A stretch of 64,000 nucleotides of DNA from an uncultured Streptomyces sp. (GCF_947488945.1 NZ_CANLBS010000017.1:62001-126000), one strand, 5' to 3'; shown: positions 1 through 8,394, counted from the stretch's first letter. The notes: a model not told the origin generated them from the sequence alone. A program made the numbers and translations.

Positions 1-113
1 CGCCAGTGCTGGAATACCTCCGCTCGGGGGTGCGCGCGGGCATGAACCTGCCCGACGCGGCGGACGTCGAGCTGAACACCGTCCGGGTGTGCGTGGACGG
101 CGACGAGGACTGA
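1..113 (+). CDS. C-terminal end of an unrecognised protein (cut by window edge)
   Basis: Only the last 36 residues are present, read from base 3 to the TGA at 111-113. The tail carries a short Gly-Met-Asn-Leu-Pro motif, a hydrophobic Val/Thr strand and an acidic end. I do not recognise the family. It lies on the same strand as the isoprenoid operon but about 190 bases upstream of the next start, so it may or may not be co-transcribed. Because polyprenyl synthases are a described cargo class of family 2B encapsulins, an encapsulin shell gene is one possibility to test, but nothing in these 36 residues proves it. Confidence 0.5.
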   Translation, partial: PVLEYLRSGVRAGMNLPDAADVELNTVRVCVDGDED

Positions 114-300
114 GGGACGGCGGAGCGGACTCGGGGCCGGCGCGGGGGCGGTCCCGGCGCGGAATCACTCGATCGGGCGCAATCGGTCCGCCGGAGACCT
201 CCCGCCCCGTACCCCGGGACAGACTCGGGTGCGAGCACCGCACGAGACCGGCCGACCGGCCGGGTCCGGGGCGGTCGACGCGGTACGGGGGGAACACGCC

Positions 301-588
301 GTGACACACGACGACGCGCGCGGGGGCGGACCGGCCGGGGACGCCGTGGCCCTGGCGGCCGGGCTGGCGGACATCGCCGTCACCACGCTGGGCAGCGCGG
401 TGAGCGGGCTGACCGGGCTGCTGCGCCGGGCCGATCTGGGTGAACTGCTGGCCGAAGGCCGCCAGGACACCGAGGCGCGCGGCCGGTTGCTGCTCGGGCG
501 GTACGTGGGCGTGCCCCCGGCCCACCTGGAGATCCTGGCCCGTTCCGTCCTCGCGGACGGCCGGCTCGGGGGCGGCGCGGGTGACTGA
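301..588 (+). CDS. small hypothetical protein translationally coupled to polyprenyl synthase
   Basis: This 95-residue protein is unrecognised. I chose the GTG at 301 because a purine-rich GGGGGGAA lies about 7 bases upstream; the frame is open further upstream (ATG at 229) but that stretch is Arg/Gly/Pro-rich and lacks a ribosome site. The sequence has an Ala/Gly/Thr-rich amphipathic helix (about residues 15-45) and a charged middle (about 50-70). Its stop overlaps the GTG of the polyprenyl synthase by 8 bases, so the two are almost certainly made together. It could be an accessory or targeting partner of the synthase; that is inference from coupling only. Confidence 0.6.
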   Translation: MTHDDARGGGPAGDAVALAAGLADIAVTTLGSAVSGLTGLLRRADLGELLAEGRQDTEARGRLLLGRYVGVPPAHLEILARSVLADGRLGGGAGD

Positions 589-1633
589 CCAGGCGGAGCA
601 CGCCGCCCTGAAGGCCCGCGTCGACCGGGTGCTCGACGAGTTCGTCACCGCGGAGGCACAGGCGCTGGCGGACGTGGACGCCTCGCTGGGGCCGGTCGCC
701 GAGCAGTTGCACGCCGCGACGGAGCACGGCAAACGGATCCGGGCGGCCTTCTGCTACTGGGGCTGGCGCGGGGCGGGCCAACCGGACGGTGAGGCCCTGC
801 TGCGTGCGGCCTGCGCGGTCGAGCTGGTCCACGCGGCCGCCGTCGTCCACGACGACCTGATCGACCGCAGCCGCTCCCGGCACGGCCGTCCCACCGCGCA
901 CGTCGCCCTGCGCGCCGCCTTCACCCACGGCCCCCGGCCGAAGGCGGGCGCCCGCGCGCTGGCGCTGCTCACGGGCAACCTGCTGATGTCGATGGCCGGC
1001 CAGATGTTCACCGCCTCCGGCCTGCCCGGCGCCTACCTGGGCCGGGCCAGGCCGCTGTGGGCGGTCATGGCCCGTGAGCTGGTGGCGGGGGAGTGCCTGG
1101 AGATCCTGCGGGTCGGGGCCGAACCCGACCCGGCGGCCTCGGTCAAGGTGATCCGGTACAAGACGGCCAAGTACACCGTCGAACACCCGCTGCACCTGGG
1201 CGGCCTGCTGGCGGGCGCGCCGCCGGCGCTGCTCGCCGCGTACACCGGCTTCGGGGTGCCGTTGGGGGAGGCGTTCCAGCTCCGTGACGACCTGCTGGGC
1301 CTGTTCGGCGATCCGCAGCGCACGGGGAAGGACCCCGCCGACGACGTGGCGGGGAACCGGCCCACCGCGCTGATGGCGCACGCCCTGCGGTTCGCCGCCG
1401 AGGAGGAGCGCCGCGAGCTGCGGGCCCTCCTCGGCGGTGGCCGGCCCGACGAGGGTCAGGTCGAGCGGGTGCGGGAGATCGCCCGGAGCACCGGGGCCGT
1501 CGCCCGCGTCGAGGACATGATCGCGGCCCGGTCGCGGGCCGCCCACGAGGCGCTGGACGACGCCTGCCTGACCCCGGAGGCGCGCCGCGCGCTGTCCGGC
1601 CTGGCCGCCTTCGCCACCGCCCGCCACCACTGA
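581..1633 (+). CDS. polyprenyl diphosphate synthase (isoprenyl transferase, trans type)
   Basis: A 350-residue enzyme of the trans-isoprenyl diphosphate synthase family, which joins isopentenyl diphosphate to an allylic primer to make C15-C20 or longer chains. The first aspartate-rich motif is DDLID at residues 91-95 and the second is DDLLG at 236-240. Both are in the positions expected for binding magnesium-diphosphate. The GTG at 581 overlaps the preceding gene; an ATG further upstream (440) would run through that gene and is not used. The second motif ends in Gly rather than Asp, which is common in actinobacterial GGPP-type synthases. Product length cannot be read from sequence. It is followed after 154 bases by an Lcp-like oxygenase, suggesting that the prenyl product is later oxidised or cleaved. 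Confidence 0.9.
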   Translation: MTDQAEHAALKARVDRVLDEFVTAEAQALADVDASLGPVAEQLHAATEHGKRIRAAFCYWGWRGAGQPDGEALLRAACAVELVHAAAVVHDDLIDRSRSRHGRPTAHVALRAAFTHGPRPKAGARALALLTGNLLMSMAGQMFTASGLPGAYLGRARPLWAVMARELVAGECLEILRVGAEPDPAASVKVIRYKTAKYTVEHPLHLGGLLAGAPPALLAAYTGFGVPLGEAFQLRDDLLGLFGDPQRTGKDPADDVAGNRPTALMAHALRFAAEEERRELRALLGGGRPDEGQVERVREIARSTGAVARVEDMIAARSRAAHEALDDACLTPEARRALSGLAAFATARHH

Positions 1634-1697
1634 CCCGCGCCTCCCGATCCCGTGCCTCCCGGCCCTCCCGTACACCGGTCCCGCGCATCCGGACCTC

Positions 1698-1727
1698 CGC
1701 GTATCCCGGACCCGGCGCGTATCCCGG
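1698..1727 (+). repeat. 18-bp period tandem repeat in a pyrimidine-rich spacer
   Basis: CGCGTATCCCGG occurs at 1698-1709 and again at 1716-1727, a period of 18 bases, and decayed relatives (CGCGCATCCGG-like, CCCGTACACCGG-like) fill the bases just upstream. The whole spacer 1634-1787 is C-rich on the plus strand and poor in G. It separates the polyprenyl synthase from the Lcp-like gene. Confidence 0.6.
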
Positions 1728-1787
1728 CCCTCCAGCCCGGCCCCGCCCATCCCGACCGACGAGTTCCGTATCCAGGGAGCAACGCCC

Positions 1788-2948
1788 ATGTCCTACACCT
1801 CCGCGTCCATGGACGCGCTGCGCACCGCCGGGGACGAACTGGCCGACGCCACCGTGGCGACGCTGTTCGAGCGCGGCGAAGTGGGCACCTTCAACACCCT
1901 GATGCGGTACGTCTCCACGGCTGGTCAGGAACTCCCCGACGGACTGCCCGAGGTGGCGCGGGAGTACCTGCACGAGACCGGCGCGCCACCCTCCTGGGTG
2001 GACTGGTCCGAGATGGAGCGGGCCCGGCTCTTCTTCGTCGACAACAACGTGCACATCTCCACCGCGCTCTCCTTCGCGGCGATGCCCGCCTGCTACGTCG
2101 TGCCGCACATCGCGAAACTGCTGTCGGCCACCCACTCGCTGAAGTACCCCTCCAAGCGCATGGCGGAGACCGGGCAGTTCACCGTGTACCTGATGCGGCC
2201 CGACGCCTTCGAAGCCGGCAGCCGGTTCATCCCCGCCGCCCAGAAGGTCCGGCTGCTGCACGCCTCCATCCGCCACCACCTGAAACGGGAGGGGCGCTGG
2301 GACGTGGCTGCCGACGGCACGCCGATCTGCCAGGAGGACATGATGGGCGGGCAGATGATGTTCTCCGTCCAGGTCCTCGACGCGCTGCACCGCCTCGGCG
2401 TCCACATGAGCAACGAGGGCGCCGACGCCTACTACTACGCCTGGCGGGTCGTGGGGGCCATGCTCGGCGTCGACCAGGACCGGGCGCCCGCCGACCTCAC
2501 GGCCGCCCGGCGGTTCTCGGACCTGTACATGACCCGGCACATGGGCCCGAGCGAAGAAGGCGTGCAGCTCACCCGCCAGCTGATCGACCTGTACGAGGAG
2601 GTGGTGCCGGGCACCCTGCTCGATCCCGTCGTGGGCGCCCTCGTCCGCTACCTGGTCGGCGACACGTGCGCCGACTGGCTGGGCGTGCCCCGCAGTCCCT
2701 GGGACACGGCGGTCAGGGCGGCCCCCGCCCTGTTGAACGTGCTGGAGACCATCGAGGACAGTTCCCCCCTCGGCGCGTGGGCGCTGGACCGCCTCGGAGA
2801 CCTCACCACGCGCTTCGAACTCAGTTCGCTCACCCGCGGACGCGTGATGCACTACGCGATTCCGGAGCACCTGAAGGGCGACTTCGGGATCGACAACTCC
2901 GTGCCGCCGAAGAACCGTTGGACCCCGCCCCCGGCCACCGTCGGATGA
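1788..2948 (+). CDS. latex-clearing-protein-like / DUF2236 haem oxygenase
   Basis: A 386-residue protein resembling the Lcp/MpaB (DUF2236) superfamily, whose characterised members are b-type cytochromes that cleave polyisoprene with O2. The candidate proximal haem ligand is His158 in a KVRLLHASIRHH context. Arg124 and Thr128 (R-x-x-x-T) sit about 30 residues before it, matching the Arg/Thr pair near the distal site; the Lys seen in Lcp is Glu here. No signal peptide is visible, unlike secreted rubber-cleaving Lcp, so the substrate is probably intracellular. The ATG at 1788 has CAGGGAGCAA upstream. Its place behind a polyprenyl synthase suggests that it acts on the product of that enzyme; this is inference. 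Confidence 0.78.
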   Translation: MSYTSASMDALRTAGDELADATVATLFERGEVGTFNTLMRYVSTAGQELPDGLPEVAREYLHETGAPPSWVDWSEMERARLFFVDNNVHISTALSFAAMPACYVVPHIAKLLSATHSLKYPSKRMAETGQFTVYLMRPDAFEAGSRFIPAAQKVRLLHASIRHHLKREGRWDVAADGTPICQEDMMGGQMMFSVQVLDALHRLGVHMSNEGADAYYYAWRVVGAMLGVDQDRAPADLTAARRFSDLYMTRHMGPSEEGVQLTRQLIDLYEEVVPGTLLDPVVGALVRYLVGDTCADWLGVPRSPWDTAVRAAPALLNVLETIEDSSPLGAWALDRLGDLTTRFELSSLTRGRVMHYAIPEHLKGDFGIDNSVPPKNRWTPPPATVG

Positions 2949-2977
2949 ACGCACGCCTTCGCTGCCGGTCCACCGCC

Positions 2978-3652
2978 TCAGCGGGTGCGCTCCAGCAGGG
3001 CGAACGGACTGGTGTCCAGACGGTCCAGCAGGTCGGCCACGTCGTCGTACACCGCCGCCGCACCCGCCTCGACGAGGTCCGAGCGGGGGATGCCGCCGCC
3101 GAGCACGGCGACGGAGGTCACCCCCGCCATGCCCGCGGCCTCCATGTCCCAGACGGTGTCGCCGACGAAGACCGCCTCGGCGGCGTCGGCGCCCGCCAGT
3201 TCCAGGGCGTGGGCCACCGGGTCGGGAGCGGGCTTGCCGGCCTCGACGTCGTCGGCGCTCGCGGTGGCCGCGATGACGTCGTCCGCGTCGACGGCCCCGC
3301 GCAGCGCGTCGAGTTCGGGGCCGGTGGCCGAGGTCGCCAGGACGATCGTCCAGCCGCGCCGGGCGAGCGCCCGCAGCAGGTCGGCGGCCCGGTCGAAGGC
3401 GGGGAGCCGGTCGAACCAGGTGCCGTAGAGCGTCGAGTGCGCGGCGCTGATCGCGTCGTCCTGCCCGGCGTCCCGGCCGGGGCCGAGGAGCCGGGAGATC
3501 AGGTCCCCGCCGCCGAGCCCCACCGCCCGGTGGATGTCGTGCATGGGGACGTGGTGTCCCGCCTGGCGGAACGCCTCCCACCACGCCACGACGTGCAGAT
3601 GGTTCGTGTCGGCGAGGGTGCCGTCCACGTCGAAGATCGCCGCGCGTGCCAT
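2978..3652 (-). CDS. HAD-superfamily phosphatase (Gph/beta-phosphoglucomutase-like)
   Basis: A 224-residue haloacid dehalogenase hydrolase. Motif I is DVDGT at residues 8-12 with the nucleophile and general-acid Asp pair; motif II is an ATSATG-type stretch near 105; motif III is the Lys of GKPAPDP; motif IV is VFVGDTVWDM near 165. The helical cap follows motif I (about 15-80), which places it in subfamily I. These enzymes usually remove phosphate from small metabolites such as phosphoglycolate or sugar phosphates; the substrate here cannot be read. It ends tail-to-tail with the Lcp-like gene, only 29 bases apart. Confidence 0.88.
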   Translation of the reverse strand: MARAAIFDVDGTLADTNHLHVVAWWEAFRQAGHHVPMHDIHRAVGLGGGDLISRLLGPGRDAGQDDAISAAHSTLYGTWFDRLPAFDRAADLLRALARRGWTIVLATSATGPELDALRGAVDADDVIAATASADDVEAGKPAPDPVAHALELAGADAAEAVFVGDTVWDMEAAGMAGVTSVAVLGGGIPRSDLVEAGAAAVYDDVADLLDRLDTSPFALLERTR

Positions 3653-3788
3653 CCGTACCTCCCTGTGACCGGGCCCGGCTACCGGGCCGAGTACCGTCTC
3701 GCGCCCCGGCGGATGCGGCGCACGGCCGTGCCGTGCCGGGCCGTGCGGGGCGCGGCCCGCACGGTCCGGCGGCGCGGGTTGCCGCCGC

Positions 3789-4358
3789 TCAGCCCGCGCT
3801 CGGGGCGAGCGCCGCCTCGATCTCGCGCAGGAAGTCCGGCAGGTCGTCCGGGGTGCGCGAGGTGATGAGCGTGGAGGAGCCGGTGTCGTCGCTCACCACG
3901 GACTTGTCGACCCAGGTGCCGCCGGCGTTCTGGATGTCGGTGCGCAGCGAGGCGTACGACGTCAGGGTGCGGCCCTCGGTGAGGCCCGTCTCGACGAGCA
4001 GCCAGGGGCCGTGGCAGATGGCCGCGACCGGGCGGGCGGCGGACGAGAAGGCCCGCACGATCCTTTGGGCGTCGTCCTGGAGGCGCAGGGTGTCGGCGTT
4101 GAGCGTGCCGCCGGGGACCAGCAGCAGGTCGTAGGAGTCGGGGTCGACTTCGGGGAGCGTCAGGTCCGGCTGGACCGTCGCGCCCGGGTCCTTGTCGCCG
4201 ACCAGTGTCCGGATGTCGTCCGTGGTCACCGCCGCGACGGTGACCGCCGCGCCCTTGTCGCGCAGGTGCTTCACCGGCACGACGAGTTCGTCCTGCTCGA
4301 CGCCGTAGTTGGTGACGATCGCGAGTACGCGGCGGCCTTCGAATGTCTTCTCGGCCAT
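3789..4358 (-). CDS. DJ-1/PfpI family protein (intracellular protease/deglycase-like)
   Basis: A 189-residue single-domain DJ-1/PfpI protein. The conserved nucleophilic elbow AICHGP holds Cys115 followed by His116, and the LVPGGTLNAD loop lies about 20 residues before it. I chose the ATG at 4358 (MAEKTF) because AAGGAAGG lies just upstream; the frame stays open further upstream but that part is Arg/Pro-rich. Relatives are stress proteins with deglycase, chaperone or amidohydrolase activities. A GGGTAT hexamer, like the -10 element of sigma-B-type promoters, lies on this strand at 4486-4491, which would fit stress control. Confidence 0.88.
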   Translation of the reverse strand: MAEKTFEGRRVLAIVTNYGVEQDELVVPVKHLRDKGAAVTVAAVTTDDIRTLVGDKDPGATVQPDLTLPEVDPDSYDLLLVPGGTLNADTLRLQDDAQRIVRAFSSAARPVAAICHGPWLLVETGLTEGRTLTSYASLRTDIQNAGGTWVDKSVVSDDTGSSTLITSRTPDDLPDFLREIEAALAPSAG

Positions 4359-4485
4359 GGGCCTTCCTTTCATCGCGTCGTGGAACGCGGGCCGGCGCGG
4401 CGTGGGCCCGTCGGCGCGTGTCCCCGTCTGTCGTCGTCCACTGTCCAGCCTTGCACGGCCGGGGCGGGGGACGCCAAAGGGGCGC

Positions 4486-4491
4486 ATACCC
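4486..4491 (-). promoter_or_regulatory. candidate sigma-B-like -10 element
   Basis: On the minus strand this reads GGGTAT, the -10 core of stress sigma factor promoters in streptomycetes, about 130 bases before the DJ-1/PfpI start. No good GNNT -35 lies at exactly 14-16 bases, so the call is tentative. Confidence 0.25.
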
Positions 4492-4596
4492 CATGATCGG
4501 AAATTCGCACCTCGGCGAACGGGCGTATTTAGGGCATAACGTGCACCATGGGAAGAGCGGGGTGGTCATGCCCCGTACGCCGTACCGGAGGAAGCA

Positions 4597-4806
4597 GTGA
4601 GCAGGACCAGGAACATCGTCCAGGCCAAAGCCCGTCGGCTCAAAGGGATGATCAAGGAATCGGACGGGATCGCCCTCGGTGACGAGCGGCTGAGGACGGA
4701 GGGCCGGCGCGAGAAGGAAGCGGCACTGGCCCAGGAGCGCCGGGCCCGCGAGGGGGCGCCCCGCCCCGGACGCCCCCGCCGCCCGGAACACGCGCCCGGC
4801 GCCTGA
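4597..4806 (+). CDS. CsbD-like small stress protein
   Basis: A 69-residue, highly charged protein. The N-terminal half (Lys-Gly-Met-Ile-Lys-Glu followed by an acidic loop and a Glu-Gly-Arg turn) has the pattern of the CsbD family: a helical, general-stress-induced protein of unknown function. The C-terminal 25 residues are Arg/Pro-rich and not part of the family. The GTG start is preceded by a perfect GGAGGAA. It lies divergent from the DJ-1 gene, and both could be part of one stress response. Confidence 0.7.
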   Translation: MSRTRNIVQAKARRLKGMIKESDGIALGDERLRTEGRREKEAALAQERRAREGAPRPGRPRRPEHAPGA

Positions 4807-4833
4807 GGGCGGTCGGGCCGGGCCCGCGGGGCG

Positions 4834-5181
4834 TCAGCCGGGTCCCCGGCGCCCCTTCCGGTTGATCTTCATCGTGTCCATGTCGGTCACGGTCGACCGC
4901 AACGGGCCGTGTCCGTAGCCCCTCCCGCGCAGGGTGGTCTCCACCCGGTCCTCGGCGAGGGCGCCGGCCATCTCGTCGCCGTCCTCGGAGTCCGAGACGA
5001 CGACGTGGCGGAAGCTGAAGTGCTTCAGCGTCGCGTCGTAGGTGAACGACCCCTGTTCGGTGAACTGCATCGCGGTGAGCCCGTGGTCGGCCACCTCCGC
5101 CAGCAACCGGCCCCGCGCCTCGTCCGTGAGTCCGTCGAACGTCCCCCGCACGATCACCCGGTAGGTGTGCCGCGTCCCCAT
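4834..5181 (-). CDS. DUF6204 family protein
   Basis: A 115-residue protein of the actinobacterial DUF6204 type. It opens with HTYRVIVRGTFDGL and has alternating strands typical of a small alpha/beta dimer; an FTYDATLKHFSFRHVV strand pair sits at about 47-62. The function is unknown. It converges on the CsbD-like gene with a 27-base gap. There is no signal peptide or membrane segment. Confidence 0.75.
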   Translation of the reverse strand: MGTRHTYRVIVRGTFDGLTDEARGRLLAEVADHGLTAMQFTEQGSFTYDATLKHFSFRHVVVSDSEDGDEMAGALAEDRVETTLRGRGYGHGPLRSTVTDMDTMKINRKGRRGPG

Positions 5182-5354
5182 CGTGCCCGCCTTCCCGTGC
5201 GCGTGCCTCGCACGCCCCGCGCGTACTTCTGCCGTTCCCCCGACGGCGACCGCCGCCGACCGCCCAGGTTACGACGTGGGTGGCGGCGATCACGCGGAAT
5301 ATCGTGGCCGTCGGCTCCGGAGCGAACGGGCGGGCCGGGCCGCGCGGCCGGTGG

Positions 5355-5708
5355 TCAGGTGAGCGCGTTGCGGTCCACGTACTCGAAGACGGAGCCGTCC
5401 GGGTGGAGTGCGATCAGGTTCCGGCCGGCGGGGGTGGGCACGGGTCCCGCCACGATCCGGGCGCCGGCCCGGGTGAGCGCGGTGAGGGCGTCGTCCACGT
5501 CCTTCACGGCGATGGTCGCCGACACCTTGCGCAACACCTCCAGCTCGGACTCCGGGCCGCTCATCAGAAGGAAGCAGGCGATCGCGGCGACCGACACCCC
5601 GCCGCGCTCGAAGCGCAGCGCCCGGACGCCGGTGAGGTCCTCGTAGAAGGCCACCGCGGCCTCCAGGTCGTCGACGCAGATGCGCAGTGTGGTGCCGAGA
5701 ATGTCCAT
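5355..5708 (-). CDS. VOC (glyoxalase/bleomycin-resistance fold) protein
   Basis: A 117-residue vicinal-oxygen-chelate protein with one beta-alpha-beta-beta-beta repeat pair: VDDLEAAVAFYEDLTG near residues 13-28 and a second half ending in PDGSVFEYVDR. The conserved Glu of the last strand (FEYV) is a usual metal ligand, but the first-strand His is replaced, so metal binding is uncertain. Such proteins act as lyases, dioxygenases or binding proteins. The start is ambiguous: a GTG at 5714 gives two extra residues, and neither has a strong ribosome site. The upstream neighbour on the same strand is a methyltransferase 87 bases away. Confidence 0.8.
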   Translation of the reverse strand: MDILGTTLRICVDDLEAAVAFYEDLTGVRALRFERGGVSVAAIACFLLMSGPESELEVLRKVSATIAVKDVDDALTALTRAGARIVAGPVPTPAGRNLIALHPDGSVFEYVDRNALT

Positions 5709-5795
5709 GTCCACGAGGGTAGTTGCCGCCTGCGCCGTGTGTGATCTGTTCCGGGCGGACGGTCCGTGCGCGAGCGCGGTCCGTCCGCGGCGCGG

Positions 5796-6605
5796 TCAGG
5801 CCCGGCAGAGGATTTCGCCGTGCGGCACCATGAACCAGCCGTCCTCCTGCCGCCCCCAGTCGCGCCAGGCGTCGGCGATCGCCTCCAACTGCCCGGTGGT
5901 GGCGTGCCCGCCGCCGACGGCGATCCCGGCGTAGGAGGAGGCGGTCGTGCGCTCCGCCCACAGTCCGGACCACCATTGCCGGGTGTCCGGCGTGGCGTAG
6001 CACCAGGTGGACGCGCCGGGCGTGACGTCGGTGAAGCCGGCCTCGCGGGCCCAGGAGAGCAGCCGTCGGCCCGCGTCCGGCTCCCCGCCGTTGCCGCGGG
6101 CCACCCGCCGGTAGAGGTCCAGCCACCCTTCCATGCCCGGTACCTCCGGGTACCAGGTCATCGCGGCGAAGTCGCTGTCGCGCACCGCGACCACGCCGCC
6201 CGGCCGGCAGACCCGGCGCATCTCGCGCAGCGCCCGGACCGGATCGCCGAGGTGCTGGAGCACCTGGTGGGCGTGGACGACGTCGAAGGAGTCGTCGGGG
6301 AAGTCCAGCTCGTGCACGTCGGCGACGGCGAACGCCAGGTTGGTCAGGCCCCGTTCGGCCGCCGCCGCGGCCGCCCGGTCCAGGATCTCGCGGTGGGTCT
6401 CGACGGCCGTCACCACGCCGGGGGCCACCCGCGCCGCCAGGTCCGCGGTGATGGTGCCCGGCCCGCACCCCACGTCCAGCACCGACAGGCCGGGCCGGAG
6501 TTCGTCCAGCAGGTACCCGGCCGAGTTCTCCGCGGTGCGCCAGGTGTGGGAGCGGAGCACGGACTCGTGGTGCCCGTGGGTGTAGACGGCGGAATCCTTC
6601 GGCAT
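5796..6605 (-). CDS. class I SAM-dependent methyltransferase (UbiE/COQ5-like)
   Basis: A 269-residue Rossmann-fold methyltransferase. Motif I for S-adenosylmethionine is VLDVGCGPGTIT near residues 44-55, the acidic ribose-binding residue follows in AVETH, and DFPDDSFDVVHAHQVLQHL is the motif IV/post-motif region near 102-120. RPGGVVAVRD marks motif V/VI. The substrate is not apparent; the family includes menaquinone and small-molecule methylases. The ATG is preceded by AAGGAGAT. No partner gene for a pathway lies next to it. Confidence 0.88.
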   Translation of the reverse strand: MPKDSAVYTHGHHESVLRSHTWRTAENSAGYLLDELRPGLSVLDVGCGPGTITADLAARVAPGVVTAVETHREILDRAAAAAAERGLTNLAFAVADVHELDFPDDSFDVVHAHQVLQHLGDPVRALREMRRVCRPGGVVAVRDSDFAAMTWYPEVPGMEGWLDLYRRVARGNGGEPDAGRRLLSWAREAGFTDVTPGASTWCYATPDTRQWWSGLWAERTTASSYAGIAVGGGHATTGQLEAIADAWRDWGRQEDGWFMVPHGEILCRA

Positions 6606-6724
6606 GACCGGATCTCCTTGTTTCCAGGCGCTCTTGTGAGCACACCCGTCACGCTACGCCCGGATGTCGCATGATGAGATCCGTGTTTTGACATGTGAGA
6701 CGCGCCTGCCGTGGGCGCGGCCCC

Positions 6725-8230
6725 TCAGGAAGACATCGGGCAGTAGACGGTCAGCGCCTCGGGAAGCTTGTCGATCACCAACTCCGAGTCCGCGTGCGCC
6801 ACTTCGCCGTCATAGGCGTACGGGGTGCCCTGCGGCAGTCCGGCGATCCGGATGCGCTTGCGGCGCTCCGCGGCGTGGGCGGGCGAGCGGGTGATCGGCC
6901 CGGAGATCGCCGCGGCCAGCAGCCGCAGCGCGGGCCCCCGGCCGCCGTGCACCACCCGTACGTCCAGCAGGCCGTCGGCCAGGTTGTGCCGCCGGCCCGG
7001 TGCGGGACCCACCCGGCGGAACAGCCCGTTGCCGACGAACAGCAGCCACAACGGGCGCCGTTCGCCCTGGAGTTCCGCCTCCAGGGGGCGTTCTCCGCGC
7101 AGTACCTTCGCCGCGGCCAGCACCCCGGCGGGCCAGCCGCCGATGCGGGGCGCCCACTGCTCGCGGATCGACACCAGCTCCGGGTAGACGCCCAGGCTGA
7201 AGGCGTTGAGGAAGTACCCGGGCGCGCCGGAGGCTCCTGCGGGGCCGGGCCGGAAACGGCCGACGTCGACGCGCACCGCGGCCCCGCCCTTGAGCGCCAG
7301 GACCGTGTCGTGCACCGTCTCGATCCCCAGGTCGTACGCGAAGTGGTTGAGCGTCCCGCCCGGGAAGACCGCCAGCGGCACCTCGTGCGTCGCCGCCACC
7401 GAAGCCGCCAGGTTGACCGTGCCGTCCCCGCCGCAGACGCCCAGCACCTCGCCCTGCTCCACCGCCTCCTCCATCGCGGCCGGCAGGTCGGACGGAGCAC
7501 ACTCCATGATCACCGCGAGCGGCAGCACGTCCCGGATCAGCGAAGCCGTCGCGGCGGCCGAACCGGAGTTCCGGTTGACCACCACGACCAGCCCCGCGCC
7601 CTCCGGCAGCGCGGGCGCCTCGGCGGGAGGCCGGCCGGGAGCGGGCAACTGCCCGCGCGTGGGCACCACCCCGCGCAGGGCGAAGGCGGCGCCCACGCCG
7701 AGCGCCGCGCCCGCCAGCACGTCGCTCGGATAGTGCACTCCCGTGTAGACGCGGGAGGCGGCGACGGCCAGCGCCACCGGCGCGACCGCCGCGCCCCACC
7801 CCTTCGACTCCAGGGCCACGCCGGTCGCGAACGCGGCGGCGGACGCGGCGTGCCCGGACGGGAACGACGTGGTGACCGGCTGCCGCTTCAGCTGCCGTAT
7901 CACCGGCACCATGTCGAGCACCGGCCGGTCCCGGCGCACCGCACCCTTGCCGACGGTGTTGATGGCGACCGAGGCCACCGCGAGCGACGCCACGCCGCGC
8001 AGCGCGGCCCGCCGGGCCCGCGCGCTGCCGCCCAGGGTGGCCATGCCCGCGGCGGCGCCGAACCACAGCAGCCCGTGATTGGCGCTGCGGCTCAGCCGGG
8101 GCAGGACCGGGTCGGCGCCCGGCCAGTGCCGCTCGGCGACGGTCTGGAACGCCGACAGGTCGCGGCTCTGCAACCAGCCGCGCATCCGGGTGGGAGAGGT
8201 GAGGGAACGGGGTACACGGCGTGACGACAT
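6725..8230 (-). CDS. bifunctional PAP2 phosphatase / diacylglycerol kinase-family fusion
   Basis: A 501-residue membrane fusion. The N-terminal half is a PAP2 phosphatase with all three motifs: KGAVRRDRP (about 94-102), PSGH (about 126) and SRVYTGVHYPSD (about 159-170). These lie among hydrophobic helices. The C-terminal half from about residue 215 is a diacylglycerol/sphingosine-kinase-type lipid kinase with CGGDGT and FPGGTLNHFA nucleotide-binding motifs. The pairing of a lipid phosphatase with a lipid kinase suggests turnover of phosphatidic-acid-like or undecaprenyl lipids. The ATG at 8230 lies just before a divergent spacer shared with the IclR gene. Both active sites look complete. Confidence 0.88.
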   Translation of the reverse strand: MSSRRVPRSLTSPTRMRGWLQSRDLSAFQTVAERHWPGADPVLPRLSRSANHGLLWFGAAAGMATLGGSARARRAALRGVASLAVASVAINTVGKGAVRRDRPVLDMVPVIRQLKRQPVTTSFPSGHAASAAAFATGVALESKGWGAAVAPVALAVAASRVYTGVHYPSDVLAGAALGVGAAFALRGVVPTRGQLPAPGRPPAEAPALPEGAGLVVVVNRNSGSAAATASLIRDVLPLAVIMECAPSDLPAAMEEAVEQGEVLGVCGGDGTVNLAASVAATHEVPLAVFPGGTLNHFAYDLGIETVHDTVLALKGGAAVRVDVGRFRPGPAGASGAPGYFLNAFSLGVYPELVSIREQWAPRIGGWPAGVLAAAKVLRGERPLEAELQGERRPLWLLFVGNGLFRRVGPAPGRRHNLADGLLDVRVVHGGRGPALRLLAAAISGPITRSPAHAAERRKRIRIAGLPQGTPYAYDGEVAHADSELVIDKLPEALTVYCPMSS

Positions 8231-8394
8231 GGCTCAGCGGATACCCCAGGAACGCCCGATGAACCAGCAGGCGCGCCGGGACGCGTGTCGCACCGCCCCC
8301 GTCGGCCCCGCCCGGAAACGCCCCCAGCCGGGGCATACCGGCTCCGCGGCCTTCGTCACGGTCATTGCCCGCCGGACGGCACCGGCGCTAGCCT

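Noticed and set aside
229..300. Longer start (ATG at 229) for the small protein before the polyprenyl synthase
   Set aside because: The additional residues are Arg/Gly/Pro-rich and there is no ribosome site; the GTG at 301 has one.
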